Shown here in pieces: positions 28,658 through 39,876 of a DNA stretch of 64,000 nt. The notes beneath the pieces are model-generated. The model searched no databases, had not been told where the DNA came from, and was given only the letters and a program-made list of their open reading frames with translations. Source of the DNA: Chloroflexota bacterium (GTDB lineage Bacteria > Chloroflexota > Dehalococcoidia > DSTF01 > RBG-16-68-14). The translations under genes were made by a program, and so were the position numbers. Positions within the stretch are counted from its first letter, which is position 1. The number at the start of each line of letters is the position of its first letter. The DNA lies in assembly GCA_029262675.1 (NCBI GenBank), contig JAJCYW010000006.1, positions 62,001 through 126,000 on the forward strand. Direction: 5' to 3'.

Positions 28658-31285
28658 GTGCGAGCGCGATCCGACAACCTAGACGGACCTCACTTCGAGT
28701 TTCCTCGAATTGTGCCTCTGTTGGCGCTTGCAGCGGGCATAGGTGTTCTGACGCTGTTCGCCCTGGCGACGTTTGCAGATCCCGCCGACCGCTCTTCGCC
28801 GGTCTCCGCCGCGGGCAGCGGACCGGAGATGGCGCTGGACGTGACGGCCGGCGGCAGCTGCGCGGGCGGCGTCTGCCAGGTTGCGACCAGCGCCACCTTT
28901 ACGCTGGCCATCGATCTGGTGACTGCGCCGGCAGCAGGCTACATCGGAATGACGACGTTCATCGACTTTGGCGTGTACAATCCAGCGGCAAGCGAAGACG
29001 GCGCCGGGCCGGACAGCTGTAGCGACGGCATCGACAACGGCGGAGTGGACTTTCGGGCCGACCGCTTCGACGCGGATTGCGCCACAGTCGATCTCGTCTA
29101 CAAGCCGGCCCCGGTCGCGGATGAGATCACCTGGCCGGACCTGGAACCGGCTGTCGCGCTTCGGGCAGAGACAGGGCCGGGCCTTCTTTCTCATGCCGGC
29201 GCGACCGGCATCATCTCCCTGCCCACTAGTTTCTTCGCGGGCATCGTCGTCTCTATGCAAATGACCTGCCCTTCGTCGCCGCTGCAGGCAACGATCAACC
29301 TGCTGCCAAATGGCGACCCGCTCGCAGGAACAAGCGGTTCCGGGTTCTTGGACCCGGATGGCGCGACGACCGTAGTGCCGAAGGTCGGCTCGCTAACCAT
29401 CAACTGTGTCGCGCCGACGCCGACCCCAACGCCAACGCCGACGCCAACCGACACGCCGACGCCCACCAACACACCGACGCCGACCAACACGCCGACGCCG
29501 ACCAACACGCCCACGCCCACATCAACGCCCACAGCCACGCCCTGCGGCGGGCCATGCCCCACACCAACTCACACGCCAACTCACACGCCAACTCACATTC
29601 CGACTCACACGCCGACGCCTACCTCTATCGCTGGAGCCACCATCCCCGTCAACACTACGAACGACGAACTCAACGGCGGCGGCTATTGCTCCCTACGGGA
29701 GGCGATCCAGGCGGCCAACACGGATACAGCCGTTGGCGGATGCAGCGCCGGCAGCGGCGCGGACGTCATCACAGTTCCGTCCGGTACTTACCGGCTAACA
29801 ATCGCCGGAGCGAATGAGGATCTGAACGCCACCGGCGACCTGGACATCACTTCCGACCTGGCGATCAACGGCGCCGGCTCGGCCACGACGATCATTGACG
29901 GCAATGCCAGCGACCGAGTGTTTCACGTCATCGGAAGCATCAGTACTGCCGAATTTTCCGGCCTTACCATCCGGAACGGCGCTGCCGTTGGAGGCGGCGG
30001 GGCCATCCACCAGGTCAACGACGCCGCCGGCGCCACTGTTACGATTATCCTCAACAACAGCGCTGTGAGCGGAAACTCGATCAGCGGCGACATCGGCGGG
30101 GCCATCTTCCAACGCGGCGACAACGCCACCATGGCTCTCAACAACAGCACCGTGAGTGGCAACACATTCAGCGGCGGCGCCGGCGGCGGCATCGTCCAAA
30201 TATCCGTCTTCCGCTCTGCCACAATGTTCCTTAGCAACACCACCGTGAGCGGCAACAACACCACTGTGACCAGCAACGACCTGTTCAATCGCGGGGGCGG
30301 CGCCATCCTCCAACTCGTCGGCTTCTACGATGGCACAATGTTCCTTAGCAACACCACCGTGAGCGGCAACACAATCAACGGTGACATGGTCGGTTCTGGC
30401 ATTTCCCAATACACCCCTCTCTCAGCCAGTTTCACGACAACTCTCAACAACACCACCGTGAACGGTAACTTGGGCGGACCTGGCATCGCTCAATTTGGCG
30501 GCGGCAGCACGAGCGCGACTCTCAAGAACACGATCGTCGCCAACAACAGCCCCGCAAATTGCGGCGCCACCATCACCTCCACTGGATACAACCTTGACAG
30601 CGATGGGAGTTGTGGGCTCTCGGGAACGGGCGACATCAGCAACGCCGACCCGCTCCTCGGTCCCCTCGCCGACAACGGCGGCCCGACGCAGACTCACGCC
30701 CTTCTTTCCGGTAGCCAGGCCATCGACGCCGGCAGCAGCGATTGTCCGCCCCCAGGCACCGATCAACGCGGCATCGCCCGGCCTGCGGGCGCGGCCTGCG
30801 ACATTGGCGCCTTTGAAGGCAGCGTAGCCGCGCCCACGCCAACACCCACGCTCACTCCCACGCCGACAAACACGCCCACACTAACGCCCTGCCCAGGAGG
30901 TAAGGTGCCGGTTAGCGGTGGGTGCGGCACGCCGACACCAACTCCTGACCTCACTGATACCGACGGCGACGGCTGTCCGGATCAGCGTGAGAACGGCCTC
31001 GACGTGGCGCTAGGCGGCCTGCGCGACCCGGCGGACCCCTGGGACTTCTTCGATGTGGAGACGATGTCAGGGCCGGGCCAGGACGGCGTTGTCGACCTGC
31101 TGTTCGACCTCCTCAGCGTCGTCAACCACTACGCGCCGACAGGCGCGCCGCCGTACGACATCCACTACGACCGGGGGCCGTCCGCCGGGCCCAGACCGTG
31201 GAATATGACAGCCCCGGACGGCGTAATCGACCTGCTGAACGATATCCTGGGCGCCGTTAACCAGGTCGGCCACGGCTGTATATAG
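28658..31285 (+). CDS. Exported CSLREA/beta-helix protein with dockerin-like tail
   Basis: A large secreted protein of 875 aa. The GTG start at 28658 follows GGAGG by 7 nt and leads into a signal sequence. Residues 45-250 form a beta-sandwich like those of the previous gene, followed by a Thr/Pro linker ([12 protein letters not shown] repeats, then [16 protein letters not shown]). Next is a [11 protein letters not shown] motif that opens a parallel beta-helix with repeats such as NNSTVSGNT and SNTTVSGNN. The helix ends in a choice-of-anchor Q pattern ([28 protein letters not shown]). A second linker and the dockerin-like module ([14 protein letters not shown]) close it. It is probably surface-displayed or released. 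Confidence 0.88.
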   Translation: MRARSDNLDGPHFEFPRIVPLLALAAGIGVLTLFALATFADPADRSSPVSAAGSGPEMALDVTAGGSCAGGVCQVATSATFTLAIDLVTAPAAGYIGMTTFIDFGVYNPAASEDGAGPDSCSDGIDNGGVDFRADRFDADCATVDLVYKPAPVADEITWPDLEPAVALRAETGPGLLSHAGATGIISLPTSFFAGIVVSMQMTCPSSPLQATINLLPNGDPLAGTSGSGFLDPDGATTVVPKVGSLTINCVAPTPTPTPTPTPTDTPTPTNTPTPTNTPTPTNTPTPTSTPTATPCGGPCPTPTHTPTHTPTHIPTHTPTPTSIAGATIPVNTTNDELNGGGYCSLREAIQAANTDTAVGGCSAGSGADVITVPSGTYRLTIAGANEDLNATGDLDITSDLAINGAGSATTIIDGNASDRVFHVIGSISTAEFSGLTIRNGAAVGGGGAIHQVNDAAGATVTIILNNSAVSGNSISGDIGGAIFQRGDNATMALNNSTVSGNTFSGGAGGGIVQISVFRSATMFLSNTTVSGNNTTVTSNDLFNRGGGAILQLVGFYDGTMFLSNTTVSGNTINGDMVGSGISQYTPLSASFTTTLNNTTVNGNLGGPGIAQFGGGSTSATLKNTIVANNSPANCGATITSTGYNLDSDGSCGLSGTGDISNADPLLGPLADNGGPTQTHALLSGSQAIDAGSSDCPPPGTDQRGIARPAGAACDIGAFEGSVAAPTPTPTLTPTPTNTPTLTPCPGGKVPVSGGCGTPTPTPDLTDTDGDGCPDQRENGLDVALGGLRDPADPWDFFDVETMSGPGQDGVVDLLFDLLSVVNHYAPTGAPPYDIHYDRGPSAGPRPWNMTAPDGVIDLLNDILGAVNQVGHGCI

Positions 31286-31300
31286 AGGGACGAAACGCAG

Positions 31301-32794
31301 TTAGGTCAACTCTTCGGTGAGCGGGCCGATGTCGAGGCCGGGCTCATCCAAATGCCGCAGCAGTTCCACCGCGGAGTAGCGCTGGCCCATGCCCCAGAGC
31401 TCGCGTAGCGCAGCTCCGGCCTCGCGGCCGGCGAACCAGCGCTCGCCCCAGCGCCGCACGAAGACGGAGCGCACCTGCGCCTCGAAGATCCAGGCGCGCA
31501 GGTAGCGCGCGCAGTAGAAGCCATCGTCCACGTCCGCAAGGTAGTCGCCGGCGCTGTAGCGCACGCCAACGTGCGCCGTGAGCAGGTCGGCGTAGCGCTT
31601 GGCGTAGGCGCGCGGCTGGTCGTCGGCGTGCAGCTCCAGCTCGTAGAGCAGCTTCGCCGCGTAGCGGCGGACGAAGTAGAGCTTATGGAAGTTCACAAAC
31701 GCGAGGTACTGCGCGCTCGCCGTCATGCCGAGATGCCGTCTAAGCCAGGGCTTGCTGTAGAGCAGGTGCTCCAGCACAAACGCGAAGCCCTCGGTCACGG
31801 AGTTGTCGCCCAGGCCGCGGTAGGCGAAGGGCTGGTCACCCTGGATGTGGGCGAAGTGCTGGGCGTGCCCGGCCTCGTGGAAGAGCGCGCGGTAGTCGTC
31901 GTGGCCGCCGTGCGGGCTGATCACCAGGTAGATCTCGCCGGGAATCTGGGCCGGCGCACAGAATGCGCGGGGCGACTTACGCGGCCTGTCCTCCGTATCG
32001 AGGATGACGTTCGGCTGACCATCGACGTCCACGCCCAGCCCGCGCAGCGTCGCCTGTAGCGCCCCGATCATCCGGTCCTGAGGGAACGACCCGTCGAACT
32101 GCGGCGAGCGGAACAGCCGCAGCAGGTCGGCGCGGCCCGCCATGGCGGGGTCGACGCCGATGCCGCGCAACTCGCGGCTGAGGCGCGTGCGGTAGGCCGC
32201 TTCCGTCTCCCAGAGGAAACGCTCCATCATATCGCGCAGCGAGGAAAGCTCTAGGTTGCCCAGTCGCTCGCACAATTCAATGTAGCTGCGAAACCCCAGG
32301 TCGCGCGTCCGCGCGTTGAGCAGGCCCCAGCGCCGCTCGCGCAGTTCATTCTGCGCTGCCGTGACGTCCAGCCGCCTGCGGTCGAGGTCGCGCCGGCGGA
32401 CGGCGTCCGGCTCGTTCGTGAGCTCCTGCTGGACGGATCGGTATGGCAGCCGCTTCCGGTCCCATCTCACAGTGTCTTCGGTCTCACGGCCGGCGATCGC
32501 TTCCGTGACGGTGCCGGCCGCCTGCTCCAGGTAGCCGTCGACGACGAATTCGCGCAGGTTCGGCAGGCGAGGGTCCTTCGACTTCGACCGCAGCACGCGG
32601 TCGACCGTCGTGCGCGTGAACAGGCTGCGGTGGCGGCGGAAGATCGGCGCCAGCGAGAGGGCGTCCTTGAGCCCCGCGTAGTTCAGGTAGTACTCAAGCG
32701 TCGTTGCACCGGAGAACGCCGCAGCCTGATCGTCCAGCCAGTCGATAGAGGCAGAGCCTGCCACCGGGGTACGGGAGCGTCCGGCGGCCGTCAT
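31301..32794 (-). CDS. M3-like HEXXH metallopeptidase
   Basis: A zinc peptidase-like protein of 497 aa. The start at 32794 is the best ATG; an open frame further upstream overlaps the divergent gene and reads as its shadow. The zinc motif is FHEAGHAQHF near residue 300, with a downstream glutamate in VTEGFAFVLEHLL about 35 residues later. This arrangement is gluzincin-like, as in peptidase family M3 (oligoendopeptidase F, thimet-type). Overall it is highly helical and shorter than standard M3 enzymes (about 600-680 aa). It has no signal peptide, so it should be cytosolic. Confidence 0.85.
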   Translation of the reverse strand: MTAAGRSRTPVAGSASIDWLDDQAAAFSGATTLEYYLNYAGLKDALSLAPIFRRHRSLFTRTTVDRVLRSKSKDPRLPNLREFVVDGYLEQAAGTVTEAIAGRETEDTVRWDRKRLPYRSVQQELTNEPDAVRRRDLDRRRLDVTAAQNELRERRWGLLNARTRDLGFRSYIELCERLGNLELSSLRDMMERFLWETEAAYRTRLSRELRGIGVDPAMAGRADLLRLFRSPQFDGSFPQDRMIGALQATLRGLGVDVDGQPNVILDTEDRPRKSPRAFCAPAQIPGEIYLVISPHGGHDDYRALFHEAGHAQHFAHIQGDQPFAYRGLGDNSVTEGFAFVLEHLLYSKPWLRRHLGMTASAQYLAFVNFHKLYFVRRYAAKLLYELELHADDQPRAYAKRYADLLTAHVGVRYSAGDYLADVDDGFYCARYLRAWIFEAQVRSVFVRRWGERWFAGREAGAALRELWGMGQRYSAVELLRHLDEPGLDIGPLTEELT

Positions 32795-32923
32795 CGGATC
32801 GGATCCAATCGCATGATGGCCTACTGTAGCGCACGCAACGGCTGCGAGGAACGGACCGGGCGCGCGCGTGGCGCAGGCCGTCGCCTTGAGTCGCCGACGC
32901 AGGTCTGGCAAGATGGGCCTGCC

Positions 32924-33361
32924 GTGCGCATCAGAGACTTTCTCACGCAGGTATACGACCGCATCCCGGACGAGCTGCCGCAGTCGCTGCGCGGCCACCA
33001 GTGGCGCGTGCGCTGGAGCCTGCTCCAGGTCTACTTCGAGCGACCGGCCATCCACTACGAGCTGTGGGTCCAGCGCAAGAAGCGCCGCATCGAGATCGGC
33101 CTCCACTTCGAGTGCGACCGCGAGGAGAGCTATCGCTGGGCCGAGGCGCTCGCTGGGCGAGCAATGGAGATCCAGGCGCAATTGGGGCCGGACGTGGAGC
33201 TGGAGGAATGGACGGAGAAGTGGACACGCCTCCACGAGACGTTACTGCTGGAAGGCGACCTAACCGGCGAGTTGGCGGTAGACCTGGCACGCCGCTTCGC
33301 CCGCTACATCCAGGTGCTGGAACCGATACTCACGGAGGAACGAGCGGCCGTCTCCGGCTAG
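32924..33361 (+). CDS. Conserved-looking hypothetical protein
   Basis: A 145 aa cytosolic protein. The open frame reaches back to 32630, but that part mirrors the opposite-strand peptidase gene, so I start at the GTG at 32924 (RIRDFLTQVYDRIPDELPQ). An ATG at 32813 is an alternative. The protein is charged and helical, with YFERPAIHYELWVQRKKRRIEIGLHFE in the middle. I recognise no family. It diverges from the peptidase gene and converges with the ROK kinase gene. Confidence 0.7.
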   Translation: MRIRDFLTQVYDRIPDELPQSLRGHQWRVRWSLLQVYFERPAIHYELWVQRKKRRIEIGLHFECDREESYRWAEALAGRAMEIQAQLGPDVELEEWTEKWTRLHETLLLEGDLTGELAVDLARRFARYIQVLEPILTEERAAVSG

Positions 33362-33407
33362 GCCGCAACTCGCTACGCGAGTAGCGCCTGCGCAGGCAGC
33401 GGCCTAG
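33358..33407. repeat. Three-armed inverted-repeat structure between convergent genes
   Basis: The outer arms CTAGGCCGC (33358-33366) and GCGGCCTAG (33399-33407) are perfect complements and each contains the stop codon of one of the convergent genes. Inside are two more hairpins: ACTCGC/GCGAGT (33368-33373 and 33377-33382) and GCCTGC/GCAGGC (33386-33397). Together they can fold as a three-way junction on either strand. It would suit a bidirectional transcription end, though no T-run is present. Confidence 0.65.
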
Positions 33408-34369
33408 TCCGCAGCGTCGACCATCAACGCAACGGCGCCCAACGCACCTGCGCGGCCGCCGAGCTGAGCGTTCGTGACGGTGAGGCCGTCCAGCACCTGC
33501 TCGAGCGCCCGTTCGCGCATCGTTTCGACGGCGGGCTCGATGTAGTACGACCCGAGGTTGACCAGCCCGCCGCCCAGGATCAGCAACTCCGGGTTGAAGG
33601 AGTTCAGGACGCCGGCCAGGCCCAGGCCGAGGTAGTGGCCCGCCCGCTCTAAGATACGGCGGGCCTCCCTCTCGCCCTCCTCCGCGGCCCGCAGCACCAG
33701 CTCGGCCGTCGCCGGACCGCCGTCCGCGAGTTCGGCCAGCAGCGGCATCCGGCCGTCCGCGATCGACGCGTCGGCTTCGCGGCCGATGGCGACGCCCGAG
33801 GCGAACGCCTCCACGCAGCCGCGCCCGCCGCAGTTACAATGCGGCCCTTCGGGTTCGATGATCATGTGGCCGATTTCGCCCGCCACGCCGGACGCGCCTC
33901 CGTAGATCTTGCCATCGATGACTATGCCGCCGCCCACGCCGGTGCCGAGCGTAGCGTAGACGACGTGGCGCTTGCCGATGCCGGCGCCGTAACGGCACTC
34001 GCCGTAGCAGGCGGCGGCGGCATCGTGCTCCAGCACCGTCGGCGTCCCCAGTTGCGCCCTGACGATGCGGGCAAGCTCCACGTTCTTCCATCCGGGCAGG
34101 TTCGGCGCGTCCAGGACCAGGCCACGTGACGGATCGCACGGCCCCGGCGTCGAGATTCCGGCGCCGATGATCGACTCCGGCGTTGCGCCGGCAGCGTCGA
34201 TCGCGCGGCGGAGGGAGGCGACGATACGGCCGATGACCGCGTCCGGCCCCTCGGCGGCGTCCGTCGGGCAGCGGTCTTCGCCCAGCACGCGACCGTCCGC
34301 CGTCGCCGCGATAGAGAGGATCTTCGTGCCGCCGAGGTCGACCCCCGCGGCGATGCGTTCGTCCATCAT
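33404..34369 (-). CDS. ROK-family sugar kinase (glucokinase-like)
   Basis: A 321 aa ROK protein without an N-terminal DNA-binding domain, hence a kinase rather than a repressor. The ATP motif GVDLGGTKI is at residues 9-17, and the ROK zinc signature HCNCGGRGCVEAFASG occurs near residue 180 after the catalytic-loop region GEIGHM. EHDAAAACYGE carries the probable catalytic base Asp. It is coupled to glycogen synthase by an ATGA overlap, suggesting glucose or glucosamine phosphorylation for glycogen or energy metabolism. Exact sugar is not determinable. Confidence 0.92.
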   Translation of the reverse strand: MMDERIAAGVDLGGTKILSIAATADGRVLGEDRCPTDAAEGPDAVIGRIVASLRRAIDAAGATPESIIGAGISTPGPCDPSRGLVLDAPNLPGWKNVELARIVRAQLGTPTVLEHDAAAACYGECRYGAGIGKRHVVYATLGTGVGGGIVIDGKIYGGASGVAGEIGHMIIEPEGPHCNCGGRGCVEAFASGVAIGREADASIADGRMPLLAELADGGPATAELVLRAAEEGEREARRILERAGHYLGLGLAGVLNSFNPELLILGGGLVNLGSYYIEPAVETMRERALEQVLDGLTVTNAQLGGRAGALGAVALMVDAAD

Positions 34370-35778
34370 CCCTCCTCCGATCGCATGTCGATCGCGCGTT
34401 CGTAGACCTCGCGGTAGGACTGCGCCGCCCGCCCCCAGGAGAAATCCTGCGCCATGGCGCGCTGTTGCAGGCGCCGCCAGCCAGGCCTGTCGCCATAGGC
34501 GGCGACAGCGCGATCCACGGCCGTGCGCAGCGCCTGCGGCGTCGGGTGGTCGAAGAGGAACCCGACGCCCCGGTCGCTGCCGAGGTGGTACGGCGCCACC
34601 GTATCAGCGAGACCGCCCGTCCGGCGCACCACGGGGATCGCTCCGTAGCGCATAGCGACCACCTGGCCCAGCCCGCCCGGCTCGTAACGCGACGGCATCA
34701 GGAACATGTCGCAGCCGCCGAAGATTAGCTGGCCCAACGGTTCGTCGAAGTCGATGCGGACGGCGGCATGCTGCGGAAGGCGGCCCGCCAGCTCCAGTAG
34801 CGGGGCGGTGTGTTCTTCGTCCCCTTTGCCGAGCACGACGAACTGTACCACGCCATTCTCGAGCAGCGGTTCCAGCGCCTCCAGCGCGAGGTCGGAGCCC
34901 TTCTGCCAGAAGAGCCGCGAGACCATCGCCAGCAGCGGAACGTCGCCGTCCACCGTGAGGCCGAGCCGCTCCTGCAGCGCCCGCTTGTTCTCGGCGCGGC
35001 GGTCGAGCGTGTCCGAGTCGTAGGTCGCCACCAGGTGGCCGTCGCGCGCCGGATCGAGCGCCTCGACGTCGATACCGTTGACGACGCCGCATAGCCGGTC
35101 GCCCAGCGTCTGCAGCAGCGGCGCAAGCTCCCAGCCGTACTCGCTCGTTACCAGTTCGGCCGCGTACGTGGGGCTGACTGTGGTCACCAGGTCGGCGTGA
35201 AAGATCGCGCGGGCCAGCGCGCTGTCCGGTACGCCGCCGCCACTAGGCCCTGCCAGCCCGTGCCGCTCGACGAACGCGGCGTCGATTGGGCCAGTGAACG
35301 CCGGGTTGTGGATCGTGACGATCCGGGCCGCGTTCGCCCAGGGATGTTCGCGGCCGGCCGCGATCCGCTCCGCGACGAAGCCCGCATGCCAGTCGTTCAG
35401 GTGGACGACGTCGGGGCGCCAGTCCAGGGCTGCCGCGCCTGCAGGTGCGGCAGCGGCCGCGAGGAGCGTATCGGCGAACGAGAGGAAGCGCTCCGCATCG
35501 TCCTTGTAGCCGTAGACGTCGGGCCGGTCGAACGCGGCCGGGTCGTCGACGAGGTAGACGGGCACGCCCGCGACGTCGCACGTCCTGATCGAACGGCCGC
35601 CATCGATCTCCGCCACGAGTTCGCTGGCAGGCGCAGCGACGCTGCGGTAGCGCGGGAGCGCCACCCGCGCGTCGATGCCGAGACGGCGGAGGGCGCGCGG
35701 CAGGCCGCCGCCGATATCGGCCAGCCCGCCCACCTTAACCAGCGGCGACATCTCCGCAATGACAGACAGTACGTTCAT
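34366..35778 (-). CDS. glgA: Glycogen synthase, GT5 family
   Basis: A 470 aa glycogen/starch synthase that extends alpha-1,4-glucan from ADP- or UDP-glucose. The N-terminal motif KVGGLADIGGGLPRALRRLG corresponds to the KxGGL loop for the sugar nucleotide. HLNDWHAGF, TIHNPAF, VSPTYAAEL and the C-terminal MPSRYEPGGLGQVVAMRYG (catalytic Glu) follow in the usual order. The protein is complete. It is the first gene of a two-gene unit with the ROK kinase. Confidence 0.95.
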   Translation of the reverse strand: MNVLSVIAEMSPLVKVGGLADIGGGLPRALRRLGIDARVALPRYRSVAAPASELVAEIDGGRSIRTCDVAGVPVYLVDDPAAFDRPDVYGYKDDAERFLSFADTLLAAAAAPAGAAALDWRPDVVHLNDWHAGFVAERIAAGREHPWANAARIVTIHNPAFTGPIDAAFVERHGLAGPSGGGVPDSALARAIFHADLVTTVSPTYAAELVTSEYGWELAPLLQTLGDRLCGVVNGIDVEALDPARDGHLVATYDSDTLDRRAENKRALQERLGLTVDGDVPLLAMVSRLFWQKGSDLALEALEPLLENGVVQFVVLGKGDEEHTAPLLELAGRLPQHAAVRIDFDEPLGQLIFGGCDMFLMPSRYEPGGLGQVVAMRYGAIPVVRRTGGLADTVAPYHLGSDRGVGFLFDHPTPQALRTAVDRAVAAYGDRPGWRRLQQRAMAQDFSWGRAAQSYREVYERAIDMRSEEG

Positions 35779-35897
35779 ACGTTGTGGCGCATGATACCAT
35801 CGGCGGCGACCACGTACCGCGCTCGCAGAAGGGCCGGAGCTTGTCCGCTCCGGCCCCTAACGTATTTCCGGTACTCGCTGCGTCTTTTCGGCGGCAG

Positions 35898-37580
<1,683 letters not shown>

Positions 37581-37631
37581 TCAGCCGATTGCGTTGGTGA
37601 TTACGTTGACCGACCGCGTTGGCCGGTCGAG

Positions 37632-37658
37632 TTAGCAGTCTGTTTCGTAGAGTGCTAA
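37632..37658 (-). promoter_or_regulatory. CIRCE operator (HrcA site)
   Basis: TTAGCAGTC, nine bases, then GAGTGCTAA. This matches the CIRCE consensus TTAGCACTC-N9-GAGTGCTAA with one mismatch and lies 66-93 bp before the groEL start. HrcA binding here would repress groEL until heat shock. No hrcA gene is in the window. Confidence 0.92.
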
Positions 37659-37767
37659 CTACACTTGTAACCGAATCTGAGGCTGGAGGCAAGGGTCGAT
37701 GGCCATTGAGGAGCGTTATGTTGATTATTCGAGGCGAAAGACGGTGAGGATCAGGGCCTGCCTGAGG

Positions 37768-39867
37768 TTATGGAGCAGTGTACGTTACGTCCAGCCTCGG
37801 TCTCTTCGTGACCGCCGAGTTTTCTCGACTGCCGTACTTGGTGTTCGTCGAAAAACTGTCGGTCTCGACCGCGTCGGCAAGCCGCCAGCCGAAGTTGGAT
37901 GTGCCGTTCACCCAGAGCTGCACGTCGGGAGCGATGGCAAACGTCACGCAAATTTGAGCACCCGGCACAGTTACCGTCGACGAGGCCGTTGCCGCTACGG
38001 ATGGTTGATTCGCCCATGTCACGGCGGCCTCGGTCCACGCCGACGTCGCCCTGCGAAGTTCATGCGTGCGTCCCGCGCCAGAAGCAGTTGTGTAACACAG
38101 CCGGAGCGTCGCGGCATTAACCGTTGAGCCGGCCGGAATGCTCGTGATGTCGAACTGCATGAGCGAACGTTCCAGGGCAGTGGCCTGACCATTGACGTGC
38201 AACGCGTTCGTCGTGCCGGTGTTAACACTAGGGCTATCCATCTGAACGTATGAATCGCCGCTGGCGCCGAAGGACACCGTCACGCTCACAGGCGACGTAG
38301 GCGTAGGCGTCGGCGTCTGCGTGATCGTCGGCGTGGCCGCAGGCGTCGGCGGCACCGGCGTCGGCGTTGGGGTGACGGAGGGCAACGGTGTCACGGTTGG
38401 CGTCGGGCTCTTCACCGTAATCGCACCATCACCAGTGGTGACCGTGATCGGCTGGTCCGACGTATCCGACACAGCTAAGCCGGAGATGGTTACCGGCGAC
38501 GTTCCGTCCGCGACCGTGGCAAAGTCGATGCTGGCTAGGACGCCGTCACCGGTCGGCCCGCTGACCACACCGATTGTCGTGCAGCCAAATGATACGGTGC
38601 CGGGGCCCACAAGCGGCGCCAGGCACGTGACCGTGCGGCCGGTGGAGCCGAGGAACGCGCCGTTGTTGATGGCCACGTACGCCAGGATGGTGGGATCCCA
38701 CGTAAGGTTGAGAGCGTAGCTCCCCACCGCCACCGCACTTGAGATGTGAATGTCTGCCGAAACGGCATTACTAGAGGTGGTCTGGGCCGGCGGATCGACG
38801 AAGACTTGTGGCGCCGGCGTCGGCGAAGGCGTGATCGTCGGCGAAGGCGTGATCGTCGGTGAGGGCATAATCGTCAGCGTCGGCGAGGGCGTCAGCGTCG
38901 GCGAGGGCGTCTCCGTCGGCACCGGTGTCCATGTAGCCGTGGGCGGTACCGGCGTCGGCGTGGCTGTCGGCACCGGCGTCGGCGTGGCCGTCGGCACCAG
39001 CGTCGGCGTAAGCAGCGGCGTATTCGTGGGTACGATGGTCGCCGTCGCGACCGGGGCCAGCGTCGGCGTGGCCGTGGACGGCAGCGCTGTCGGCGTCTCC
39101 GTGGACGGCAGCGCTGTCGGCGTGGCCGTAGGCACCGCAGTCGGCGTGGCCGTGGGCGGCGGCGCGGTCGGTGTGGCCGTGGGCACCGCAGTCGGCGTGT
39201 TCGTAGGCACCAGCGTATTCGTGGGCACGGCCGTAGACGTTGCCGTCGGAACCAGCATCGGCGTCGAAGTCAAGGTAGGGCGCGGCGTAGGTGTCGCCAT
39301 CGGCGGCGCGGTAGCCGTGCTCGTGGGCAAGCGCGTCGGTGTATTCGTCGGCCGTGGTGCCGGGGTGTCCGCAGGCGTGTTTGTCGACCGCGGTGTCGAG
39401 GTGTTCGCCGGCAGCGGCGTGTTGGTTGGGCTCAGCCGCGGCGTATGGGTCACGGGTGGGACGGTCGCGGTGGACGGCGGGCGCGGCGTAGAGGTCGCCT
39501 CTAGGACGACCGTCGGCGCCGCGACGTCAGGGAATGACGCCGGCGGCAACTGGTCCCCTTCATCCAGCAGAAAGACCGGCGCGAAGGCAGGCGGCCGCTC
39601 GGCCGGCGCTAGGTCCGTGGATTGTGCGGCCCGTTCGTCCTGTTCGACGACCTCGATGATGGCGCCGTCCAGCGGCGGCAGCTTGGACGGTTCACGCAGG
39701 TCGGCGCTGTAGTCCGCGTCGAGCAGCGATGCGAGGCTGGAGGGCAGCTCCGCAGAGGCGGAGCGCGAGAGCGCGCACGACGCTGCAAGCCACGCCAGCA
39801 CTCCACATACAGCGATGACGAGCGCCGCGACGGCGGGTCCGCGTAGCCTCTGCCAGCCAATCGCCAT
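37768..39867 (-). CDS. Surface protein: Thr/Pro stalk, cohesin-like domain, DNRLRE domain
   Basis: A 699 aa exported protein. The ATG at 39867 follows AGGTG; a GTG at 39876, directly after the upstream stop, is possible. After a hydrophobic N-terminus ending LAASC (weak lipobox) comes a spacer, then about 230 residues of PTxTP-type repeats ([19 protein letters not shown]). A cohesin-like beta-sandwich follows ([24 protein letters not shown]), then another short linker, and a C-terminal DNRLRE domain ([59 protein letters not shown]). DNRLRE domains are carbohydrate-binding-like in known cases. It is coupled to the HD-GYP gene. Confidence 0.87.
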   Translation of the reverse strand: MAIGWQRLRGPAVAALVIAVCGVLAWLAASCALSRSASAELPSSLASLLDADYSADLREPSKLPPLDGAIIEVVEQDERAAQSTDLAPAERPPAFAPVFLLDEGDQLPPASFPDVAAPTVVLEATSTPRPPSTATVPPVTHTPRLSPTNTPLPANTSTPRSTNTPADTPAPRPTNTPTRLPTSTATAPPMATPTPRPTLTSTPMLVPTATSTAVPTNTLVPTNTPTAVPTATPTAPPPTATPTAVPTATPTALPSTETPTALPSTATPTLAPVATATIVPTNTPLLTPTLVPTATPTPVPTATPTPVPPTATWTPVPTETPSPTLTPSPTLTIMPSPTITPSPTITPSPTPAPQVFVDPPAQTTSSNAVSADIHISSAVAVGSYALNLTWDPTILAYVAINNGAFLGSTGRTVTCLAPLVGPGTVSFGCTTIGVVSGPTGDGVLASIDFATVADGTSPVTISGLAVSDTSDQPITVTTGDGAITVKSPTPTVTPLPSVTPTPTPVPPTPAATPTITQTPTPTPTSPVSVTVSFGASGDSYVQMDSPSVNTGTTNALHVNGQATALERSLMQFDITSIPAGSTVNAATLRLCYTTASGAGRTHELRRATSAWTEAAVTWANQPSVAATASSTVTVPGAQICVTFAIAPDVQLWVNGTSNFGWRLADAVETDSFSTNTKYGSRENSAVTKRPRLDVTYTAP

Positions 39868-39876
39868 GCCTGGCAC

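Noticed and set aside
38750..39712. A 320-aa Val/Gly-rich ORF on the + strand
   Set aside because: It is the opposite-strand reading of the Thr/Pro stalk; the GVGV pattern is an artefact of that repeat.
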